A DNA stretch of 64,000 bases from Sphingobacterium sp. GVS05A (GCF_019969845.1 NZ_JAHXYR010000011.1:248001-312000), one strand, 5' to 3'; shown: positions 1 through 8,219, counted from the stretch's first letter. Numbers and translations are program-made. Notes: generated from the letters alone by a model not told the origin.

Positions 1-304
1 TCAGCAGCTGCTTTGCGCCGGGTTTTCCGTTTTCAATAAGCGTCGAGTCCGTGCCGGCAAACCAGCAGCTCAGGCTATCGATCTGCTCCGCACCCAGTGC
101 ATCGACCCTGATCCTAAGTTCTGCATCGACACGTTGCTGTTTGTCTGCCACAAATTCCAGCCGTTTGAGGACATTTATCGGTTGATCTGCCAATACAGGC
201 AAGGTATAATGCCGTTCGGCAATCTTTACCTGGGCTACAGAGGTCGCTGTCAGTAAACTGAAAAGGGCGAGCAAGCTGTAGTGTATTTTGGTTATCATTA
301 TCAT
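1..304 (-). CDS. Probable exo-alpha-sialidase (N-terminal part, runs off window)
   Basis: Reading the minus strand from the ATG at 304 (a second in-frame ATG is at 298) gives a signal peptide (HYSLLALFSLLTATSVAQ) and about 75 further residues before the window ends. The region after the signal, with NVLKRLEFVADK and LSCWFAGTDSTLI, resembles the beta-sandwich that precedes the BNR propeller in Bacteroidota sialidases (BNR_assoc_N type). A secreted or periplasmic sialidase would release terminal sialic acid from host glycans. It is the last gene seen in a susC-susD-gntR unit and has its own copy of the operon's inverted repeat 12 bp upstream. The catalytic propeller is outside the window, so the enzyme assignment is inferred. 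Confidence 0.6.
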   Translation of the reverse strand, partial: MIMITKIHYSLLALFSLLTATSVAQVKIAERHYTLPVLADQPINVLKRLEFVADKQQRVDAELRIRVDALGAEQIDSLSCWFAGTDSTLIENGKPGAKQLL

Positions 305-315
305 CTTTTAGGTAC

Positions 316-330
316 TTATGTACTACATTA
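316..330. promoter_or_regulatory. GntR operator candidate, site 1
   Basis: TTATGTACTACATTA is a near-perfect 6-3-6 inverted repeat in the 52-bp gap between the GntR gene and the sialidase-like gene. It matches the repeats at 1061-1075 and 5910-5924, which also precede segments of this locus. FadR-subfamily regulators bind short palindromes of this size. Confidence 0.6.
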
Positions 331-356
331 TAGTATAAAAAAATATTGGGAAGCGG

Positions 357-1037
357 CTAGCGTTCCCCAAGAAATTCAAGGTGCGGGCGCAAATGTTCCT
401 GCATGGCCTTTGAAAACGCATCGCGGTCGCCGGTTTTGAGTATCTGCACCAGATCGCTGTGAGAGACCTCCGATTTGATGCTATGGTGGCTTTTGTTCAA
501 TACAAAACCAAAGATCGGCATCAGCATCGTTTGGAAACGTTTCAGGGTAGTATTGCCAGTAATTTCATACAGCTTACCGTGAAATGCAATTTCCTGACTA
601 ATTCTGAACTCTTCAGCATCGGCATTTTTGTCCTTTTTCACAATGCGTTCCAGTTCGGCAATATCTTTATCCGTCTTGCGCAGGTACAGCAGGTCAGCCA
701 TCCCCAGTTCCAGGAGCAGGCGCAGTTCAAAAATGTCCTTCATCGTATTTTCGTCCATCAGCTGCGGATTCAGTACCCGTTCAAACGAGCCCAAGATATC
801 CGGTGCGGACAGCACCATGCCGCGTTTCTTTTTGGTTTCGATCAGGCCCAGCATGCGCAGGCGGCTCAGGGCTTCCCGCAGTACATTGCGGCTTACATCG
901 AGCGCCTCCGCGAGTTCCAGTTCTGTTGGGAGGGTATCCCCTGCTTTTAATTTCTTGCTGGAAAGATATTCTCTTATGCGTATTTCGACTATATCAGCGC
1001 GGGTACTGGTCGCTATTGGGGTAAGGTCATTGATCAT
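357..1037 (-). CDS. FadR-subfamily GntR transcriptional regulator
   Basis: The protein has 226 residues. A winged helix-turn-helix covers about 12-76 (VSRNVLREALSRLRMLGLIE contains the recognition helix). An all-helical FCD effector domain covers about 97-222. E149, H153, H193 and H215 are spaced like the metal-binding acidic/His set of FCD domains, so the ligand is probably a small carboxylate such as a sugar acid bound next to a metal ion. The gene lies between susD-like and the sialidase-like gene on the same strand, and identical inverted repeats lie in front of susC, of this gene and of the sialidase gene. It is therefore probably the autoregulated local repressor or activator. Sialic acid or a breakdown product as effector is an inference from the neighbours. 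Confidence 0.9.
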   Translation of the reverse strand: MINDLTPIATSTRADIVEIRIREYLSSKKLKAGDTLPTELELAEALDVSRNVLREALSRLRMLGLIETKKKRGMVLSAPDILGSFERVLNPQLMDENTMKDIFELRLLLELGMADLLYLRKTDKDIAELERIVKKDKNADAEEFRISQEIAFHGKLYEITGNTTLKRFQTMLMPIFGFVLNKSHHSIKSEVSHSDLVQILKTGDRDAFSKAMQEHLRPHLEFLGER

Positions 1038-1060
1038 ATTATAAGCAAATAAATCATTTA

Positions 1061-1075
1061 TTATGTTCTACAAAT
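1061..1075. promoter_or_regulatory. GntR operator candidate, site 2
   Basis: TTATGTTCTACAAAT lies 24 bp upstream of the gntR start codon and downstream of susD. The left half matches sites 1 and 3 exactly and the centre keeps the CTACA core; the right arm is degenerate. It suggests autoregulation. Confidence 0.5.
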
Positions 1076-1105
1076 TAACAAAAAAAGAATAGCAATCCAA
1101 GCGCC

Positions 1106-2563
1106 CTAATTGTAGCCCTCGGTCTGTTTAATATTGGGATTCGTGTTGATTGAGCTATCGTGAACCGGCCATAACAGGATGTTTGTTTTGGACTGTTGAT
1201 TTTTTAGGCTCTCGACTTCATTAAACACCACGCCGAGGCGGATCAGGTCCCACCAGAGTTTACCTTCGGCCACGAATTCCCGTTTCCGTTCACTGAGTAT
1301 GGCGGTATTGATGTCATTGGTCGGAAGTCCGGCTGCATAAAAATTATCCGTTCCATACGCCCGTTTTGGGATCTTGTTCAACTGTTGGATGGCAGACTGC
1401 CCGTTCCCCAGTGCATTTTCGATTTCGGCACTGAACAGAAGGGCATCCGCATACCGGTAGACAATCAGGTCAGCATCAAAGATGCGGGTGGCATTCTCCC
1501 ATTTCCCAGCATATTTATTGATCCATTGGAAAGTCAGGTTTTTACCTTTGTCGAAAGCCGTATCAAAACTGACCTTTGCCCGGGTGTCGGCCGTATTTTC
1601 CGTCAAAAATGCCTTGTAACTGTTCGTCAGAAATATCCACTGCTGATGTGAGCCCACTTTAATGGGATTTTCAACCAGGCCAGGCGAAACATATTGGATA
1701 GGCACCAGAAAATCCGCGGGATAGCCACCCGTAAATTCATCCTGTGTCAGGCGCCAGCAAAAGATCACTTCGGGATTCAATTCTGTAGCAAAGATATCCG
1801 GGAATTTCTGCATCAGGGCGTGCTTTCCCGTTAACACCTTATCCACGCACTGTTTCGCCATATTCAGTGCCGCTGCGCCACCATTCTGCCGTTTGGCCAT
1901 CCAGAGGTAAAAGTCTGTTTTGAGTAAACGGATTGCATCCAGATTACCATACTGTGCTTTTGTGGCGGTAGCCGGCATCAGTTCCTCCGCCCGATCGAGA
2001 TCCTCTTTGACCAATTGGAAAACTGCCTGTACAGGCTGACGTGATGGATAAAGATCCTCCTGATTGGGTGATTCAAAACCGGCGGTCAGCACCGGTGCAT
2101 CGCCCCAGATGCGGGCGATCCAATAATAACAGAACGCACGGATAAAATACGCCTGCGCGAGGTATTCATTCTTTTTTTCCACCGTGGAAAAACTGATTTC
2201 CGGCAGATGTTTCAAGATCAGGTTGCAGTCGTTGATCGTGGTATATAAATTATTCCAGTTTGCATGGGCATGTGTACTGTTCAGCTGGTTTAAGAATGCC
2301 GTGCTGTATGTTGCATTGGTTTCAAGTCCGGCGCCCCAATAGCCTGTGCGGTATTCGCCCCAGAAGATATAAGCCGTGGCAAAGGTACTGCGCATACGTA
2401 CGTAGGCACCTGTTACGGCTGCCTGAGCATCGCTCTCATCCTTCCACATGGAGTTGGCATTGATTGCAGCTTTCAGATCGGCATCCAGTTTATCCGAACA
2501 AGCGGTTCCGGATAAGAGTCCCAGGAATAATATTGATCCGTATAAAATTCTTTTTGTCTTCAT
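1106..2563 (-). CDS. SusD/RagB-family outer-membrane lipoprotein
   Basis: The protein has 485 residues. The N-terminus is a lipoprotein signal with lipobox LSGTAC (Cys22). SusD-like TPR helices follow, and the C-terminal part has the family's usual ILSERKREFVAEGKLWWDLIRL segment (about 425-446). SusD proteins sit on the cell surface as the lid over a SusC channel and bind glycan. It starts 11 bp after the susC stop, so the two are co-transcribed. Together with the sialidase-like gene the substrate could be sialic acid or a sialylated oligosaccharide, as in NanO/NanU systems, but nothing in this protein itself proves the ligand. Confidence 0.93.
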   Translation of the reverse strand: MKTKRILYGSILFLGLLSGTACSDKLDADLKAAINANSMWKDESDAQAAVTGAYVRMRSTFATAYIFWGEYRTGYWGAGLETNATYSTAFLNQLNSTHAHANWNNLYTTINDCNLILKHLPEISFSTVEKKNEYLAQAYFIRAFCYYWIARIWGDAPVLTAGFESPNQEDLYPSRQPVQAVFQLVKEDLDRAEELMPATATKAQYGNLDAIRLLKTDFYLWMAKRQNGGAAALNMAKQCVDKVLTGKHALMQKFPDIFATELNPEVIFCWRLTQDEFTGGYPADFLVPIQYVSPGLVENPIKVGSHQQWIFLTNSYKAFLTENTADTRAKVSFDTAFDKGKNLTFQWINKYAGKWENATRIFDADLIVYRYADALLFSAEIENALGNGQSAIQQLNKIPKRAYGTDNFYAAGLPTNDINTAILSERKREFVAEGKLWWDLIRLGVVFNEVESLKNQQSKTNILLWPVHDSSINTNPNIKQTEGYN

Positions 2564-2574
2564 TTTCGTTTCTT

Positions 2575-5500
2575 TTATAAGGTTAACTTAGCACCGATCG
2601 CGATTTTACGGATGGCCGGATAGTTATAATAATCGTTACCATAGGTTGTTCCGGCACCGACTTCCGGTGAGATACCCGTTCCCCGCAGCGCGGAAAAATA
2701 AAAGAGGTTCTGACCGGAAACCGAAAGCTGCATGGAGCGGATCCCGATGCGTTTGCTCCAGGTATCGGGCAGCTGATACAGGAAAGATACCTCCCGTAGA
2801 CAGAGGTAGTCCCCTTTGTAATTGAATACATCTGAAGTTCGGGAGAAATTGCTGTTCCCGGTATCCGGGTCATTGGCGGTAAAGCGGGCATATTTCGACT
2901 GATCGCCCGGATTTTTCCAGGTCTGGTTGACCTCATCCACCAGGGTGTAGTTGTTGGCAAAGGTATTCATGAAATAGCGCATATAAGCCGTATGATTGAT
3001 GGAATGGCCCAGTGCCCAATCGACAAAAATATTAAGTCCGAAAGAGCCATAGCTAAAGTTATTGGCCAGTCCGCCGGTGGTATGCGGTACGCTGACCCCC
3101 AGTTCATATTGATCCTTACTGCTGATGACTCCGTCGCCGTCGCGGTCCTGCCATTCGTAGTCACCGGCCATTTTGCGCCCTTTGATGTTCTTCTTGTCCG
3201 TGGGGCTCCAGCCACGTGCCGACTCATCGTAACGGGCGGCAGCGGCCTCTTCGGGTGTCTGCAGAATATGGTCCACCTTGTAGCCGAAATAGCGGTACAG
3301 CGATTCACCCTCAGCGGTCCCGCCAAAGGCTGTGCCGTCCGCCAGCTGGATCCCGCCAATACGGTTTTTATCGCGGCCATTGTCAGGAAGCTGCAGTACC
3401 CTATTTTTAACAAAACTTAAGGTCAGCTTGCTGTCCCAGCGAAATTTGCCGGAACGCATATTCTCACTGCCGATTTCAATATCAAAACCCCGGAAGCGCA
3501 CCTTACCGACATTGGTTTGCACCGTTGAAAAGCCCGAGGTATTGGGCAGCTGTACGCTAAAAAGCAGGTTTTTGGTGATCTTATTGAAATAGTCCGCCTG
3601 GATATTGATCCGGTTGTTGAACAGGGCCAGGTCAAAGCCAAAGTCAAACTGCGTTGAGGTCTCCCAAGTCAGGTCGCGGTTGGGCATGGTTGCGGCATAG
3701 ATCCCCGCGGCACCGTCGTACCGGATATCGGTGCTGTATTTTCCCAGCGCATCATAGAGGCCGATGGAATTATTTCCCGTCTGGCCATAACTGGTACGGA
3801 ATTTTAAGTAGTTCACCGTCTGCTGATCGCGCAGAAAAGGTTCCTGTGTCACGACCCAGCCTGCCGAGACACCCGGAAAAAATCCCCAGCGGTTTTCCTT
3901 GGCAAAGAGCGAGGAGCCGTCGTACCGGAAGGTTCCCATCAATAAGTACTTTTGTTTGTAGGCATAGTTGGCACGGCCGAAATAGCCGATCAGAACCTGT
4001 TGCCAGATATCCTCTTCGGCACCCGTTTTATTCGGTCCGGCCGACAGTGTGGGCACCTTGTCCGAACTCGCACCATTGACGGTCGCGTTAAAGGAATTAA
4101 AATCCGTCTGTTGATAAGAGTAGCCGCCCAGCAGGGATAAGGTATGGTCTGTATTCCAGTTGGCATCGTATTTCAGTAAGGCATCCACTTTGGTACGATC
4201 CAGCTGGGACTGACTCGCCCTGGTCGTCCGCAATCCAGAAAATTCATGCGCTTTTTCAAAATAATGGTAGTTGACCAGATCCGAATAGTTGGATACCTGC
4301 ACCTGCGCTTTTAGGCCGTCGATAATGGCATAGTCCAGGCCACCGATCAGCGATAAACGCCGGTCTTTGGTGCCATAATCCCGTGTATAATCCCACCAGA
4401 GCGGATTTGGTGAGGTAGCATTATAACCCGGTGTCGGGCGGCCATTGTCGAAGTACATCTTTTGCGTTGCCGGAGTGGCCAGCCCTCGGGCAATCACGTT
4501 CGTCTGATTGTCAAACTCCTGCGAATTGGTCAAGGAATAGTCAAAGGCTGTGTTGAGTGACAGCTTTTTCGAAATGGTCACATCCCCCTTACCCCGTGCA
4601 GAGAAGCGGTTGTACCCCGTACCTAGTGCTACACCCGCATCATCCGTATAGCCGGCGCTAGCGGCATATCGGACAAGCTGGCTCCCCCCGTTGACACCGA
4701 CGTAATAATTCTGCCAGCCCACATTCCGGAAGAGCAGGTCCTGGTAGTTGTTGTCCTGGAAGATCAGTGTTTTGCTTGGATCCAAAGGATCCGGCATACT
4801 TTGATAGCCGGCAGGAACAGCCTCACCTGCTTGGAGATAGCGCGTGGAGTAGATCGAGCTGGCATCATTGCCCGAACTGGCGGAGTAACCCGAACTCGTA
4901 TTATAATTGGGATTGGGGCTTAAGGCAACAGCAGGCCGCACGAGCTGGATATAATCACGGGCGCTCATCATATTTAGTTTAGATTCCGGCTGCTGAAAAG
5001 CATAAGTAGCATCAAAGGTGATGGTCGCCTGTTCAGCTGTTTTCCCTTTTTTTGTGGTTATCAGCACCACCCCATTTGATGCCCGAGAACCGTAAATCGC
5101 GGTTGAGGCCGCATCTTTCAGCACCTCAATGGACTCCACATCATTGGGATTGACCCCTGAAAAGGAACGTTCGACACCATCTACCAGGACCAAGGGATCG
5201 TTGGTTTTATTGATGGACGATCCGCCGCGGATCCGAAAGACCGGGTCCGCTCCGGGACTATTGTTTGACTGATACACCCGGGCACCAGCCACTTTTCCTT
5301 TTAGTCCCTCACCGACGGTGCTGACCGGAACATTTTCCAGCGCCTTGCCATCCACTTTACTGATGGCTGTTGTCAGTGTGCGACGGGATTGCGTGCCATA
5401 GCCGACCACCACGACCTCGTCCAGGCTTCTGTTCGTTGCGCTAAGTTCCACTGTCAGCGGCGCCGTCGAGGTCACCTGTCTGTCCAATCGCTGATAGCCT

Positions 5501-5733
5501 ACCGAACGGAACTGCAACGTATCCGGTAGCTGCTGTACATCCAGCCGGAACTTTCCGTTGGCGTCCGTCTGCGTCTGGCTGCCCGAGCGGCGGCCTGACA
5601 CCGTAATGGATTGTAAAGGTTTTCCCTGTTGATCCCGGACCGTCCCTTCGATATGCTGCTGGGCATATAAGGATGATACAAGGATAATTTGGGTCCCTAC
5701 AAATAAGCTAGCTTTTTTGCTTGTCCAAATCAT
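2575..5733 (-). CDS. SusC/RagA-family TonB-dependent outer-membrane transporter
   Basis: The protein has 1052 residues. A signal peptide ends at LYAQ (about 25), a carboxypeptidase-regulatory-like domain covers about 27-103, and a TonB-box-like DEVVVVGYGTQ segment follows. The plug contains VFRIRGGSSI, LVLVDGVE and VLKDAASTAIYGSRASNGVV. The rest is the 22-strand barrel, with a C-terminal TYGNDYYNYPAIRKIAIGAK region typical of the family. It imports oligosaccharides using TonB energy and pairs with the SusD gene 11 bp downstream. It is the first gene of the operon. GC content is visibly higher here than in the 18-64 kb part of the window. Confidence 0.95.
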   Translation of the reverse strand: MIWTSKKASLFVGTQIILVSSLYAQQHIEGTVRDQQGKPLQSITVSGRRSGSQTQTDANGKFRLDVQQLPDTLQFRSVGYQRLDRQVTSTAPLTVELSATNRSLDEVVVVGYGTQSRRTLTTAISKVDGKALENVPVSTVGEGLKGKVAGARVYQSNNSPGADPVFRIRGGSSINKTNDPLVLVDGVERSFSGVNPNDVESIEVLKDAASTAIYGSRASNGVVLITTKKGKTAEQATITFDATYAFQQPESKLNMMSARDYIQLVRPAVALSPNPNYNTSSGYSASSGNDASSIYSTRYLQAGEAVPAGYQSMPDPLDPSKTLIFQDNNYQDLLFRNVGWQNYYVGVNGGSQLVRYAASAGYTDDAGVALGTGYNRFSARGKGDVTISKKLSLNTAFDYSLTNSQEFDNQTNVIARGLATPATQKMYFDNGRPTPGYNATSPNPLWWDYTRDYGTKDRRLSLIGGLDYAIIDGLKAQVQVSNYSDLVNYHYFEKAHEFSGLRTTRASQSQLDRTKVDALLKYDANWNTDHTLSLLGGYSYQQTDFNSFNATVNGASSDKVPTLSAGPNKTGAEEDIWQQVLIGYFGRANYAYKQKYLLMGTFRYDGSSLFAKENRWGFFPGVSAGWVVTQEPFLRDQQTVNYLKFRTSYGQTGNNSIGLYDALGKYSTDIRYDGAAGIYAATMPNRDLTWETSTQFDFGFDLALFNNRINIQADYFNKITKNLLFSVQLPNTSGFSTVQTNVGKVRFRGFDIEIGSENMRSGKFRWDSKLTLSFVKNRVLQLPDNGRDKNRIGGIQLADGTAFGGTAEGESLYRYFGYKVDHILQTPEEAAAARYDESARGWSPTDKKNIKGRKMAGDYEWQDRDGDGVISSKDQYELGVSVPHTTGGLANNFSYGSFGLNIFVDWALGHSINHTAYMRYFMNTFANNYTLVDEVNQTWKNPGDQSKYARFTANDPDTGNSNFSRTSDVFNYKGDYLCLREVSFLYQLPDTWSKRIGIRSMQLSVSGQNLFYFSALRGTGISPEVGAGTTYGNDYYNYPAIRKIAIGAKLTL

Positions 5734-5816
5734 AATTTATATTTTATAAGTGTAGAAAACTTATGCAAATGAGCGCTTCCCCGCAGACGCTCGCTAAACG
5801 ATGACCTATCCTAAAT

Positions 5817-5831
5817 CAGTGTAGTACAGCA
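5817..5831. promoter_or_regulatory. GntR operator candidate, weak extra site
   Basis: CAGTGTAGTACAGCA holds the 9-bp core TGTAGTACA of the inverted-repeat motif (site 1 read on the other strand is TAATGTAGTACATAA) but lacks the AT flanks. It lies 84 bp upstream of susC, between the start codon and the strong site at 5910-5924. Confidence 0.35.
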
Positions 5832-5909
5832 CAATATCTAGTAGTTATTAAGGCATATGATCGGTCAAATCATCCAGCTATTGGTTATTATTTTTATGTT
5901 TATTAGTTG

Positions 5910-5924
5910 TTATGTCCTACATAA
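5910..5924. promoter_or_regulatory. GntR operator candidate, site 3 (perfect palindrome)
   Basis: TTATGTCCTACATAA is a perfect 6-3-6 inverted repeat 177 bp upstream of the susC start, in an AT-rich 360-bp leader. It is the best copy of the motif shared with 316-330 and 1061-1075. No other clear feature was seen in the remaining leader. Confidence 0.65.
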
Positions 5925-6096
5925 AGTTAGGAAGAAAAATGAATAAAACAAAATTTATTTTACTGTTCAGGAATAATTTGCTTTCAATTGTCAATGTACT
6001 TTCAGCGCTCAGCTGAGTAAAGAAGCCACTTCGTGCACAATGCCCATATACCACCGCACATTATCTTTATGCCGATACCATTAAACCAGGCAAAAT

Positions 6097-6129
6097 TTTG
6101 GGCCAAGCATATACAACGCTTGGCCCAAA
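6097..6129. terminator. Strong hairpin terminator
   Basis: TTTGGGCCAAGC and GCTTGGCCCAAA form a 12-bp perfect stem with a 9-nt loop. It lies about 83 bp beyond the stop of the minus-strand unit that begins at 7973. The run after the stem on the minus strand is AAAATTTTG rather than pure T. Confidence 0.6.
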
Positions 6130-6211
6130 TTACGTCCTAAAATATTGTTATCCAATATTGCAGGATTTTAAAATTGGTAACGCACACAGATGCCCTGCGC
6201 TTTATCAGCTT

Positions 6212-6385
6212 CTACTGTTGCCTTCGGTTGCCCCATCGCCCCAGTAGCCTACTCGTTGCGAAACTGACCAGCGTACCCAGGGCAGCTGTCAGCACTGTTT
6301 GTAGTACATCGCCCAGCGATATACTGGCCCAGATGGAGCAGAGTGTACCACCTAATGCCGATATGCGGATATCATTCAGCTTCAT
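6212..6385 (-). CDS. Small hydrophobic protein, holin-like
   Basis: The protein has 57 residues when started at MKLNDIRIS. Upstream in-frame codons exist, but this ATG overlaps the end of the preceding gene by 14 bp and suggests translational coupling. Two hydrophobic stretches (about 9-24 and 26-44) are followed by a basic tail RLLGRWGNRRQQ. This is the layout of small holins, but no family was recognised. It is the last gene of the DUF6266-DUF5675 unit and is followed by a strong terminator. Confidence 0.6.
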   Translation of the reverse strand: MKLNDIRISALGGTLCSIWASISLGDVLQTVLTAALGTLVSFATSRLLGRWGNRRQQ

Positions 6386-6587
6386 TGGCTCCGCTCCTTT
6401 CCACCTTGTCCATTTTTTTGGAGCTGTCCGATACTTCCGGCGGTGGCTCCTCATCCAATACCGTCTCGAGTATTCCCAGTCCAATAGCCACATACTTCAA
6501 TACATTCCCCACCTTACCCGGTAGTTTAACAGGCGCCGCCAGCACCAGCTGCAGCACCTGTCCTATTTTGTTAAAGACTTTTTTCAT
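6372..6587 (-). CDS. Small hydrophobic protein upstream of holin-like gene
   Basis: The protein has 71 residues from MKKVFNKIGQ; the open frame extends further upstream, but this Met follows an AAAAAGG stretch. A basic amphipathic N-terminus is followed by one hydrophobic segment (VLKYVAIGLGILETVL) and an acidic Pro-rich tail (EEPPPE). Its stop codon overlaps the next gene's start. Such small membrane proteins recur next to DUF5675 genes; the role is unknown. Confidence 0.6.
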   Translation of the reverse strand: MKKVFNKIGQVLQLVLAAPVKLPGKVGNVLKYVAIGLGILETVLDEEPPPEVSDSSKKMDKVERSGANEAE

Positions 6588-6642
6588 CCTTTTTGCGTTT
6601 TCAATAGAGCCCACTCCCATACCCACTTTATTCGTACAATAT

Positions 6643-6801
6643 AGGAGGACAAAGAATTGAAAGCATCGCATTCCGACTGCCTATCGCTGACGCAAGATGA
6701 CGATAGCATAAATCACTGTCTGAGCGTAGCGAGTTTGATTTATGCCGTCAGCTTGCTAAGAAGATGGCATAAAGGAATGCAGAGCCAATTCATGTCCTCC
6801 T
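6643..6801. repeat. 159-bp nested inverted repeat (MITE-like or structured RNA)
   Basis: The ends AGGAGGACA (6643-6651) and TGTCCTCCT (6793-6801) are perfect inverted repeats. Similarity continues inward through AATTG and GCATTCC on both arms. Nested inside is GCATAAATCA / TGATTTATGC, a 10-bp perfect stem. The element lies between DUF5675 and the small membrane-protein genes. Either it is a palindromic miniature element or it is transcribed as a long hairpin within the unit. Confidence 0.6.
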
Positions 6802-6806
6802 CATTG

Positions 6807-7214
6807 TTATTGAATACTCAAATACACTTCATCCCCCATATCCCACAGGCAATACACCAACGCTTTGAGCTTGGCCAGGGCCTTACCACTTCCAGTTCCC
6901 TGACCCTCTCCTGTGAGGCTGGTGACCGGAGCGATGCAGCCGAGCAGTTCGTCCTTTGCGTTATTCGCCGCGTGGATCAAGATCCCTTCGCGGTTTAGCA
7001 CATGCGGAATACCGATCTGCTCACCATGCCGCTGGTAGCGAACCTTCTCCAGTTTGTACTGACCGATCGGGATGCAACTGATCCGCCTGATGTTATTGCG
7101 ATCCGGTAGTTCGATCGTATGGCAGATATGCTCACCGTTGAAGGTGATCGTGCCATTTGTTCCCTCAGCTCCATATTTCCGGAGGAGCTTGAGGGTGTGT
7201 CTCGTTTTCATCAT
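6807..7214 (-). CDS. DUF5675-family protein
   Basis: The protein has 135 residues. The open frame begins with TTG-ATG-ATG; the ATG at 7214 (or 7211) is the sensible start and lies 4 bp after the DUF6266 stop. The family hallmark is visible: IPIGQYKLEKV, then ILIHAANNAKDELLGCI with a His and a Cys placed like the active site of L,D-transpeptidase-type folds. Phage-derived and prophage-like loci often carry this family. Here it is cotranscribed with DUF6266 and small membrane proteins. A cell-wall role is inference. Confidence 0.85.
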   Translation of the reverse strand: MMKTRHTLKLLRKYGAEGTNGTITFNGEHICHTIELPDRNNIRRISCIPIGQYKLEKVRYQRHGEQIGIPHVLNREGILIHAANNAKDELLGCIAPVTSLTGEGQGTGSGKALAKLKALVYCLWDMGDEVYLSIQ

Positions 7215-7217
7215 CAA

Positions 7218-7973
7218 CTAAGGGACATCTACCTCGACAATGGTCATTGCGTTGTACGGATTATTCTTGAGTGGATAATACGAATCGTTGACCTCTTGAT
7301 ACATCGAAATACCGACAATGATGTAAACCACTTTTGTGGGATCTACGACCAATGGTGCCTGTAGCGTCTCCTCGACGTGCACACCAATCAACGGGATGTA
7401 GCCCGATCTGGCCATCATCGGACGCGGAGGTACATCATCCATGCTCAATTCTGCTACCGCCAGTGTAAACTGCATATGCGTCGCCCCGTTCAACAGCATG
7501 ACATCATTCTGTGGGTTAAACTCTGGAATGATAAGCGTGGCTTCACCAGTAGCACGGTCATAAACCGGTTCCAATTTTTGCTCAAGGAGCGTTTTTAGTG
7601 AACTCGCCTGATTGAACTCAAATCCTTTGAGCATAGCGCTGTTCTCCTCCAGAAAGATCCGCTCCCCGCGGGCATTGGATGAATCTGCCTTCTGGATACG
7701 GTGCATCAATGCCGTCAGGCGATTGCGCATGGTGTTGTCTGCAAAGGTGCGGAGCAGGTTGTTGAGCTGCATCCTAATCAGTTTGGCGCTACCGGCTGCC
7801 GAGCCAAACTCCGCCATGTTTTCACGTGTCCGCTGAAAATTAGGATCCGACTGGATCCGGGCCTTGTCCACACCACCTTTCATGCGGACTTCATAACCGC
7901 GATTGCGGTGTTTGCTAAAGGAAAGGTCCCCGACCTTTCCTCTAAACTTGATTAAACTTTCTTGTTTTGCCAT
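7218..7973 (-). CDS. DUF6266-family protein
   Basis: The protein has 251 residues. The N-terminus (LIKFRGKVGDLSFSKHRNRG, then VRMKGGVDKARI) is the diagnostic opening of this Bacteroidota family. The C-terminal half is rich in beta strands (VYIIVGISMYQEVNDSYYPL). Function is unknown; members lie beside DUF5675 genes in many Sphingobacteriales genomes. It is the first gene of a four-gene minus-strand unit. No signal peptide is seen, so it acts in the cytoplasm or leaves by lysis. Confidence 0.85.
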   Translation of the reverse strand: MAKQESLIKFRGKVGDLSFSKHRNRGYEVRMKGGVDKARIQSDPNFQRTRENMAEFGSAAGSAKLIRMQLNNLLRTFADNTMRNRLTALMHRIQKADSSNARGERIFLEENSAMLKGFEFNQASSLKTLLEQKLEPVYDRATGEATLIIPEFNPQNDVMLLNGATHMQFTLAVAELSMDDVPPRPMMARSGYIPLIGVHVEETLQAPLVVDPTKVVYIIVGISMYQEVNDSYYPLKNNPYNAMTIVEVDVP

Positions 7974-8150
7974 GATATAGAGTTTTTAATGACAACACAA
8001 AGATGTTGAGTGCCAAACTGATCCCTGTCCAAAATGGCTGGATGTGGCCAACATGGCTTAAATAGTCAGCATTAGACTCGGAATGGCATAATATGGCACT
8101 ATCTGTCTGTCGTGAAGCAGCGTTTAAGTACTGTTAGGGTACGGGGAGTG

Positions 8151-8219
8151 TACCAAAAAGGTACCAATACCCTACCAAAAAGGTACTGGAGAGCTACTAA
8201 AAAGCTACCAAAGAGCTAC
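8151..8219. repeat. 22-bp-period iterated palindromic repeats
   Basis: TACCAAAAAGGTAC occurs at 8151-8164 and again at 8173-8186, then TACTAAAAAGCTAC at 8195-8208 and TACCAAAGAGCTAC at 8206-8219. The first three are spaced exactly 22 bp. Each unit is a GTACC/GGTAC or GTAGC/GCTAC stem around five A residues. The rest of the roughly 600-bp gap 7974-8569 holds no gene that I can see. The spacing, two helical turns, suits cooperative protein binding. Confidence 0.55.

Noticed and set aside
628..1044. Plus-strand frame of 138 codons over the GntR gene
   Set aside because: Serine/arginine-rich shadow of a clear FadR-type regulator on the other strand.
3654..4079. 141-codon plus-strand frame inside susC
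   Set aside because: Antisense shadow in a high-GC gene; Arg/Pro/Ser-rich composition and no independent signals.
6097..6129. Attachment site or IS end
   Set aside because: A simple 12-bp hairpin right after an operon fits a terminator better, and no second copy was seen.
8151..8219. CRISPR-like array
   Set aside because: The units are only 14 bp, overlap at one point and have 8-bp gaps; no cas genes nearby.
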